Positions 59,144 to 64,000 of a stretch of 64,000 nt of DNA are shown here, piece after piece. Every line of letters begins with the position of its first letter. Position 1 is the stretch's first letter. Made by a program: the position numbers and the translations under genes. The DNA lies in assembly GCA_019753155.1 (NCBI GenBank), contig JAIELG010000043.1, positions 1-64,000 on the forward strand, read 5' to 3'. Origin of the DNA: Burkholderiales bacterium (GTDB lineage Bacteria > Pseudomonadota > Gammaproteobacteria > Burkholderiales > JABEVD01). The notes below the pieces were generated by a model, which made no database searches, was not told where the DNA came from, and saw only the letters and a program-made list of their open reading frames with translations.

Positions 59144-60757
59144 TTGGCCAGATTACATGACAAGGAAAGCAATATCGAGCTGATAACGATCTACGAGATC
59201 AGCAAGATACTGAGTTCGTCCCTCGATTTGCACAAGACGATCAGGGAAGTGCTTAACGTGTTGTCTTCGCATCTGAAGATGTACCGCGGCATGGTCAGCC
59301 TGGTGCAGGACAACGGGGATTTGCAAGTGGTTGGTGCATCGGGCCTGTCCGACGAGGAAATCGGCCGGGGGCGCTTCAGGATAGGCGAGGGCGTGACCGG
59401 AAAAATCATGAAATCCGGCATGCCCGTCGTGATTCCCGATATCGCCAAAGAGCCGCTGTTTCTCAACAGAACGGGATCGCGCAACCTGGAAGCGGGGCAG
59501 GTGATTTCCTTTGTAGGCGTGCCGGTCAAGGTGGGCCGCGAGACGATAGGCGTCATCAGCGTCGACCGCGAACAGGCCGGACAGCGCCCCAATTTCCAGG
59601 GGGACACCCGTTTTCTTTCCATGGTCGCCAATCTGATCGGGCAGACGGTCAGGCTGCATCAGAGTGTCGCGAACGAGCGGCAGCAGCTCATGATGGAAAA
59701 AAGCCGACTGCAGAAGGAACTGCACGGGAAATACAACCTTGACAACGTGATCGGCCAGAGCAAGATCATGCAGGAAGTGTTCGCCGAAGTGCATCAGGCC
59801 GCTCCCGGAAAGTCCACTGTACTCCTGCGCGGAGAAAGTGGGACGGGAAAGGAAGTGATCGCTCGCTCCATCCATTACCTGAGTTCGAGGCGCGACAAGC
59901 CTTTCATCAAGGTCAATTGCGCCGCGCTTTCCGAAACCCTGCTTGAATCCGAACTGTTCGGGCATGAGAAAGGTTCGTTCACGGGCGCCACTCAGGAGCG
60001 CAAGGGGCGTTTCGAGCTTGCCAACGGCGGAACCCTCTTTCTGGACGAAATCGGCGATATTTCACCGGGTTTTCAGACCAAGCTCCTGAGGGTGTTGCAG
60101 GAACGCGAGTTCGAGCGCGTGGGGGGGAACAAGCCCATAAAAGTGGACATCCGCCTCATCACCGCGACCAACCGCAACCTGGAGGAAGCCGTGGCAAAGG
60201 GAGAATTCAGGGCCGATCTCTATTACAGGATCAACGTGGTGAGCATTTTTCTGCCGCCCTTGCGGGAGCGGCGGGAGGATATTCCCCTGCTCGTCGATTA
60301 TTTTTTGCAGAAATTCAACCTCGAAAACCAGAAAAGGATAGGAATTACGCCCGAGGCGTTGAAAATCATGCTGGACTGCTATTGGCCGGGGAATGTCCGG
60401 GAGCTCGAGAATTGCGTCGAGCGCACGATGACCATGACGCGCGGCAGCGCGATACGGGAAGTGGATCTGCCATGCCAGCAAAACAAGTGTTTTTCGCTCT
60501 CCCTGAGGAGCTACGGCAATCCCGGCAGGCCGATCATTCCCATCGTGGCCGAGCGCGCGGAGGAACATGCGCCTGAACCCGAACCCGATTTCCAGGGGCA
60601 GGAGCCTTCATCCTTCGCATCCGAGCGGGAACGGCTGGTCTGGGCGATGGAGCAATGCGGCTGGGTGCAGGCCAAGGCGGCGAGACTCCTCAAGCTGACT
60701 TCCCGCCAGATGGGCTATGCCCTGCAGAAACACAAGATCGAAATCAAGCGCTTCTAG
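59144..60757 (+). CDS. nifA: Nif-specific sigma-54 activator NifA
   Basis: This 537-residue enhancer-binding protein has an N-terminal GAF domain (about 22-170), an AAA+ sigma-54 domain (about 200-430) and a C-terminal Fis-type helix-turn-helix ([19 protein letters not shown], about 507-525). The AAA+ domain has Walker A GESGTGKE, the loop GSFTGA (Ala of GAFTGA replaced by Ser) and LFLDEIGDI. Four cysteines at the end of the AAA+ domain and linker are spaced C-x11-C-x19-C-x4-C, the pattern of oxygen-sensitive NifA proteins in rhizobia and betaproteobacteria. The start is TTG 59144 with GGAG upstream; ATGs nearby are out of frame. Confidence 0.93.
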   Translation: MARLHDKESNIELITIYEISKILSSSLDLHKTIREVLNVLSSHLKMYRGMVSLVQDNGDLQVVGASGLSDEEIGRGRFRIGEGVTGKIMKSGMPVVIPDIAKEPLFLNRTGSRNLEAGQVISFVGVPVKVGRETIGVISVDREQAGQRPNFQGDTRFLSMVANLIGQTVRLHQSVANERQQLMMEKSRLQKELHGKYNLDNVIGQSKIMQEVFAEVHQAAPGKSTVLLRGESGTGKEVIARSIHYLSSRRDKPFIKVNCAALSETLLESELFGHEKGSFTGATQERKGRFELANGGTLFLDEIGDISPGFQTKLLRVLQEREFERVGGNKPIKVDIRLITATNRNLEEAVAKGEFRADLYYRINVVSIFLPPLRERREDIPLLVDYFLQKFNLENQKRIGITPEALKIMLDCYWPGNVRELENCVERTMTMTRGSAIREVDLPCQQNKCFSLSLRSYGNPGRPIIPIVAERAEEHAPEPEPDFQGQEPSSFASERERLVWAMEQCGWVQAKAARLLKLTSRQMGYALQKHKIEIKRF

Positions 60758-60773
60758 TGTAGTTTTCGCTACA
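60758..60773 (+). promoter_or_regulatory. NifA upstream activator site 1 for nifB
   Basis: TGT-N10-ACA matches the NifA box exactly, starting directly after the nifA stop codon and about 100 bases before the -24 element. Confidence 0.75.
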
Positions 60774-60786
60774 CTTGCGACATCCC

Positions 60787-60802
60787 TGTATGGATTCATA
60801 CA
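60787..60802 (+). promoter_or_regulatory. NifA upstream activator site 2 for nifB
   Basis: A second exact TGT-N10-ACA lies 29 bases after the first, close to three helical turns, so both boxes face the same side of the DNA. Confidence 0.72.
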
Positions 60803-60857
60803 TTCGCTGCTTACCCTGTAAGCCAGCGTTTCAGCGCCTTTCGGCCCGATATGGGAT

Positions 60858-60872
60858 TGGCATGGTTGTTGC
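60858..60872 (+). promoter_or_regulatory. Sigma-54 promoter of nifB
   Basis: TGGCATGGTTGTTGC has invariant GG (60859-60860) and GC (60871-60872) at 10-base spacing and matches the TGGCACG-N4-TTGC consensus except for one base. It gives a leader of about 37 bases before nifB. Confidence 0.85.
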
Positions 60873-60920
60873 TCTGTTCTCATTGACGGATTTCCGGTAA
60901 ATCGATGGAAGGAGCTGACA

Positions 60921-62456
60921 ATGCAGGGGCAATTACAAACAAGACCGCTCGATGATGTGATGCAGCAGATCGCCGAGCACAAGGGGTGCGGAACTTCCAG
61001 TGATGCCGGCAAGGCGAGCTGCGGTTCTTCTTCCGCTCCGGAGGACATGGCGCCAGAAGTATGGGAAAAGGTCAAAAACCATCCCTGTTACAGTGAGGAA
61101 GCGCATCACCATTATGCGCGCATGCACGTGGCGGTTGCGCCCGCCTGCAATATCCAGTGCAATTACTGCAACAGGAAATACGACTGCGCCAACGAAAGCC
61201 GGCCCGGCGTGGTGAGTGAGAAGCTGACCCCCGAGCAGGCATCCAAGAAAGTGCTGGCCGTGGCTTCCACCATTCCGCAGATGACCGTGCTCGGGATCGC
61301 GGGTCCAGGGGATCCTCTTGCGAACCCCGAAAAGACTTTCAAGACTTTCGAGCTGATCTACAAGGCGGCGCCCGACATCAAGCTTTGCCTGTCCACCAAT
61401 GGTCTCGCCCTGCCCGATCATGTGGATACGATCAAGTCGTTCAATGTGGATCATGTGACCATCACCATCAACATGGTCGATCCGGAGGTGGGGCAGCATA
61501 TCTATCCCTGGATATTCTGGAAGCATCAACGCGTCACCGGGATCGAGGCCGCCAGGATACTTACGGAACGCCAGATGCTGGGGCTGGAGATGCTGACCGC
61601 CGCAGGAATACTGTGCAAGGTGAACTCGGTCATGATCCCCGGCATCAACGACAAGCACCTGGTCGAAGTCAATCGCGCGGTGAAATCGAGAGGCGCTTTC
61701 CTGCACAACATCATGCCGCTGATTTCGGCGCCTGAGCATGGCACGGTTTTCGGACTGAACGGGCAGCGCGGACCCACTGCGCAGGAATTGAAAGCGCTTC
61801 AGGACGATTGCGAGGGCGAGATGAACATGATGCGCCATTGCCGTCAGTGCCGTGCGGACGCGGTGGGGCTGCTCGGCGAGGACAGGAGCGCCGAATTCAC
61901 CACGGACAAGATCATGGAAATGGATGTCGAATATGACATCGAGAAAAGGCGCGCCTATCAGGAAATCGTCGAGCAGGACAGACTGGAAAAAGTCGCGGCC
62001 AAGAACGCGGAACTTATCGAACTGCAGGAGGAATACTCCGATGTGAAGATACTGATTGCGGTCGCCACGAAGGGCAGCGGCAGGATCAACGAGCATTTCG
62101 GCCATGCCCAGGAGTTCCAGATTTACGAGATCGGCGTCGAAGGCACCAAGTTCGTTGGGCACAGGCGTGTTGACCTGTACTGCCAGGGCGGATACGGGGA
62201 GGAGGATACGCTTCCTACCGTCATTCGCGCCATCAACGATTGCGTCGCTGTGTTCGTGGCGAAAATAGGCGGATGCCCCAAGGATGAATTGCGTGCCGCT
62301 GGGATTGATCCCGTGGACAAATATGCCCACGAATTCATCGAGCAGTCGGCGGTGCGCTATTTCAAGGAATACCTGGGGAAGATCAAATCCGGGGAAATCG
62401 TCCACATGGACCGCGGCGACGCCGACATCCGCCAGGGCGCCTATATTGCAGCTTGA
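60921..62456 (+). CDS. nifB: FeMo-cofactor biosynthesis radical SAM protein NifB
   Basis: This 511-residue protein builds NifB-co, the [8Fe-9S-C] precursor of the FeMo cofactor. The radical SAM site [14 protein letters not shown] lies at about residues 76-89, with [12 protein letters not shown] and [16 protein letters not shown] downstream and further cysteines ([10 protein letters not shown], about 307) for the substrate clusters. The C-terminal part (about 375-490, [22 protein letters not shown]) is a NifX/NafY-like cofactor-binding domain, so this is the fused form. A strong GGAAGGAG site precedes the ATG. Confidence 0.96.
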   Translation: MQGQLQTRPLDDVMQQIAEHKGCGTSSDAGKASCGSSSAPEDMAPEVWEKVKNHPCYSEEAHHHYARMHVAVAPACNIQCNYCNRKYDCANESRPGVVSEKLTPEQASKKVLAVASTIPQMTVLGIAGPGDPLANPEKTFKTFELIYKAAPDIKLCLSTNGLALPDHVDTIKSFNVDHVTITINMVDPEVGQHIYPWIFWKHQRVTGIEAARILTERQMLGLEMLTAAGILCKVNSVMIPGINDKHLVEVNRAVKSRGAFLHNIMPLISAPEHGTVFGLNGQRGPTAQELKALQDDCEGEMNMMRHCRQCRADAVGLLGEDRSAEFTTDKIMEMDVEYDIEKRRAYQEIVEQDRLEKVAAKNAELIELQEEYSDVKILIAVATKGSGRINEHFGHAQEFQIYEIGVEGTKFVGHRRVDLYCQGGYGEEDTLPTVIRAINDCVAVFVAKIGGCPKDELRAAGIDPVDKYAHEFIEQSAVRYFKEYLGKIKSGEIVHMDRGDADIRQGAYIAA

Positions 62457-62490
62457 TTGATTATTTTATTTGAACCATCTGGAGAAAACC

Positions 62491-62712
62491 ATGACATACA
62501 AAATCATTTCATCTCAATGCACAGCCTGCTCTGCATGCGAGCCTGAATGCCCGAACGTGGCGATTTACGAGAAGGATGGCACTTTCGTCATCAATCCGAA
62601 GAAATGCACCGAGTGCATCGGTTATTTCGACGATCCCCAGTGCGTCGCGGTATGTCCGGTCGACAATACCTGCGTGATCGACAACAGTTACCCGCGCTAC
62701 CAGGCCGCATAG
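62491..62712 (+). CDS. fdxN: Nif-associated 2[4Fe-4S] ferredoxin
   Basis: The start at ATG 62491 has GGAG upstream; the frame from 62470 is less well placed. The 73-residue protein has two cluster motifs: [13 protein letters not shown] (about 10-22) and [20 protein letters not shown] (about 39-58). The second has an insertion between its second and third cysteines typical of FdxN-type ferredoxins encoded after nifB. It probably donates electrons to NifB or nitrogenase maturation. It sits 34 bases after nifB. Confidence 0.92.
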   Translation: MTYKIISSQCTACSACEPECPNVAIYEKDGTFVINPKKCTECIGYFDDPQCVAVCPVDNTCVIDNSYPRYQAA

Positions 62713-62721
62713 GAGAACAGC

Positions 62722-63069
62722 ATGAATGTGACGATTACACCGGGCGCGGAAAAATTCATCAGCCGGATGATCCGATTCAACGGCGGAGAAGGTTTCAGGT
62801 TGAGCGTAACCGCCGGGGGTTGCTCCGGGCTTGCGTCGGAGTTTTCGGTCGAGGCTGCGCCCATGCCGGGGGACAGCGTGGTGCAGGCGGGCGGGGTCAA
62901 GCTTTTTCTTCCCGCCGAAAGTCGCCTGCTGCTCGAAGGCGTGACCATAGATTTTGTCGATACGCCGACGAAAACGGGACTCTCCTTCATTGATCCCAAG
63001 GCGGCCCCATGCGGCTGCAGCAGTTCGAGCACGGCCAGCATCGATATTGCGTCCATCGTCAGAAACTGA
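62722..63069 (+). CDS. IscA/HesB-family iron-sulfur carrier (nif-linked)
   Basis: This 115-residue A-type carrier has the three ligand cysteines: LSVTAGGCSGL (about Cys34) and the C-terminal pair in APCGCSSSS (about 97-99). It accepts and delivers Fe-S clusters. Location in the nifB unit, 9 bases after fdxN, indicates the nif-associated member (often called nifIscA or HesB-like). The start has AGGAG upstream. The Ser-rich tail after the Cys pair is longer than in housekeeping IscA. Confidence 0.88.
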   Translation: MNVTITPGAEKFISRMIRFNGGEGFRLSVTAGGCSGLASEFSVEAAPMPGDSVVQAGGVKLFLPAESRLLLEGVTIDFVDTPTKTGLSFIDPKAAPCGCSSSSTASIDIASIVRN

Positions 63070-63070
63070 T

Positions 63071-63580
63071 TTGGACGCTGCAGACGAAGCCTGGCTCGAA
63101 CGTGCGTGCCTGGGCGGGGGCCTGCCTGCGGATGCGGAGCACCATTTGCGTCTCGCGGGGCTGGCCTATGCCGAAGACGAGGTGGCTGAAGCGCATCTTC
63201 ATCGCGCGATGGAAGCGGCTCCGGAGCATGCCGCAGTATTGATCGGGCTGTATCGCTTCTATTTCTACAAGGGGCGATTGCTCGACGCGCTCGAAGTGGC
63301 GCAAATATGCCTCGCCAAGGCGGCGCGGGACAATGACCTGGAAGAGGACTGGCGTCTGGTGCGCCATGGGGATGCGAATTTCGGGAGTTTCGAGGCCATA
63401 TTGCCGCGTTTTTATCTCTTCACCCTGAAGGCCTACGGCTATTTGAACATGCGCCTTGGCAGGCTTCAGGAAGGCAGGGAAGTCGTTCTGAAGCTTCTGG
63501 AACTGGATCCGGGAGACAAAATCGGGGCGAAAGTGCTTTTGAACGTGCTGAATCGGGAAGGGCTGGACGAGGATGACTGA
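63071..63580 (+). CDS. TPR-like protein of the nif cluster
   Basis: The 169-residue frame begins at TTG 63071, one base after the previous stop, and no better start is visible. It is alpha-helical with repeat character: LAYAEDEVAEAHLHRAMEAAPEHAAVLIGLYRFYFYKGRLLDALEVAQICLAKA fits at least one tetratricopeptide-like pair (given here in outline, about residues 30-85), and GYLNMRLGRLQEGREVVLKLLELDP fits another near 125-150. Similar proteins sit after nifB/fdxN in other diazotrophs; function is unknown, possibly scaffolding. It overlaps the next gene by 8 bases. Confidence 0.68.
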   Translation: MDAADEAWLERACLGGGLPADAEHHLRLAGLAYAEDEVAEAHLHRAMEAAPEHAAVLIGLYRFYFYKGRLLDALEVAQICLAKAARDNDLEEDWRLVRHGDANFGSFEAILPRFYLFTLKAYGYLNMRLGRLQEGREVVLKLLELDPGDKIGAKVLLNVLNREGLDEDD

Positions 63581-64000
63581 TATCGTTGAGGCCAAAAACT
63601 GGCTCGGGGTCGATCTGGACTGCAAGGAATGCGGCAATTTCGGCGGTCGCTGCCGCCTCATGGAAGCCTGCGTCGAAGACCGCTATGCGAAAAGGATAGA
63701 CCGATTCTTCGACTGGAATCCCGGCATGGCGAAGAATTACCTGAGTCATCCCTATTTCGAGGTGAGGGCGGTTGCCGCCAAGCATGTCGAGGTGGAGTTC
63801 CTGCCGAGACTCATGATGGATGGTGACGAAACGGTAAGGTGGAGCGTCGCAGCGAGACTCCCTTCCGAACACCTGATGAACATGAGGTGCGACCCGGACA
63901 GGGAAGTCAGGATACGCGTGGCGGCGCGTCTGGACGAGGCGAATCTAGGCGCCATGATCGACGACCCGGATTATTACGTGCGCCAGATCATCGCGCGGCG
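63573..64000 (+). CDS. LRV-type FeS leucine-rich repeat variant protein (partial, runs off window)
   Basis: The frame opens at ATG 63573 with GAGG upstream and stays open to the window end (142 codons seen). The N-terminus has a four-cysteine cluster, CKECGNFGGRCRLMEAC (about 17-33), then helical repeats about 24 residues long: HPYFEVRAVAAKHVEVEFL, DGDETVRWSVAARLP, DPDREVRIRVAARLD, DPDYYVRQIIARR. This is the layout of the nif-linked LRV protein of Azotobacter, which carries a [4Fe-4S] cluster. Function is unknown. It overlaps the TPR-like gene by 8 bases, so the nifB operon continues past the window. Confidence 0.85.
   Translation, partial: MTDIVEAKNWLGVDLDCKECGNFGGRCRLMEACVEDRYAKRIDRFFDWNPGMAKNYLSHPYFEVRAVAAKHVEVEFLPRLMMDGDETVRWSVAARLPSEHLMNMRCDPDREVRIRVAARLDEANLGAMIDDPDYYVRQIIAR

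Noticed and set aside
60933-62405. Antisense frame of 490 codons opposite nifB
   Set aside because: NifB is unambiguous on the plus strand with ribosome site and promoter; the antisense frame is a composition effect.

Overview
The window reads as chromosomal DNA of a Gram-negative betaproteobacterium. Support comes from the TonB/ExbBD system, an OmpA porin, ubiquinone genes ubiC and ubiA, the type IV pilus ATPase pilU, a PEP-CTERM protein, and a nif locus led by a NifA with the oxygen-sensitive cysteine pattern. The mix of nitrogen fixation, exopolysaccharide (EPS), PEP-CTERM and class I aldolase would fit a Nitrosomonadales/Gallionellaceae-like organism, but that placement is inference. No rRNA, integrase, complete transposase or CRISPR array was seen.

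Layout: (1) 1-8193, the end of an EPS cluster: the tip of a probable insertion element cutting a methyltransferase, then three GT4 glycosyltransferases, a Wzy/ligase-type membrane protein, a sugar C-methyltransferase and a GDP-rhamnose pair (rmd, gmd). (2) 8242-14697, a YjbEFGH/Gfc-type export block in which YjbG, YjbH and a PAP2 phosphatase are fused in one 1341-residue protein, followed by a MORN-repeat protein and a DgkA-type lipid kinase. (3) 14687-15972, pilU and tRNA-Cys. (4) 15998-28747, the most unusual region. It holds a lasso-peptide-like RiPP set (B2 protease, asparagine-synthetase-like cyclase, PqqD/RRE, HprK-like kinase, sulfotransferase, ABC exporter, nucleotidyltransferase, 51-residue candidate precursor). 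Interleaved are three tandem tail-collar (MdpB-like) genes and GNAT, 2OG-Fe(II) oxygenase, ATP-grasp and YkgJ-type genes. (5) 28870-30955, a small lipoprotein, tRNA-Leu, dispersed palindromic repeats and a PEP-CTERM gene behind a candidate sigma-54 promoter. (6) 30956-41771, mostly minus-strand housekeeping: nitroreductase, OYE, thioredoxin, pabB, hrpA, a PAP2 phosphatase and DUF4337, plus a CPA1 antiporter and a PilZ-like gene. (7) 41996-42425, a decayed DUF4258/DUF2283 pair. (8) 42663-48395, rep-ridA-recG-ubiC-ubiA. (9) 48386-54020, an iron-uptake operon of TonB receptor, PepSY protein, tonB, exbB and exbD, with a small lipoprotein ORF upstream. (10) 54297-59037, ompA, then coupled class I aldolase and ppsA. 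(11) 59144-64000, nifA, nifB, fdxN, an IscA-like gene, a TPR-like gene and a truncated LRV FeS protein.

How the genes work together: regions 1 and 2 can make GDP-deoxysugar, assemble and polymerise a repeat unit on a lipid carrier, export it, and recycle the carrier through PAP2 and DgkA activities. Region 4 looks like a peptide-modification system physically tied to secreted or fibre-like tail-collar proteins. Its chemistry is unknown; the precursor ends in serine next to an HprK-like kinase, as in phosphorylated lasso peptides, but its core does not fit lasso rules cleanly. Region 11 has an intact NifA/sigma-54 circuit, with two NifA boxes and a -24/-12 promoter before nifB.

Many genes overlap by 1-8 bases (ATGA, TGATG, TTGA), so translational coupling is common and several starts were chosen on that basis. 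Long antisense reading frames in the GC-rich genes were treated as shadows.
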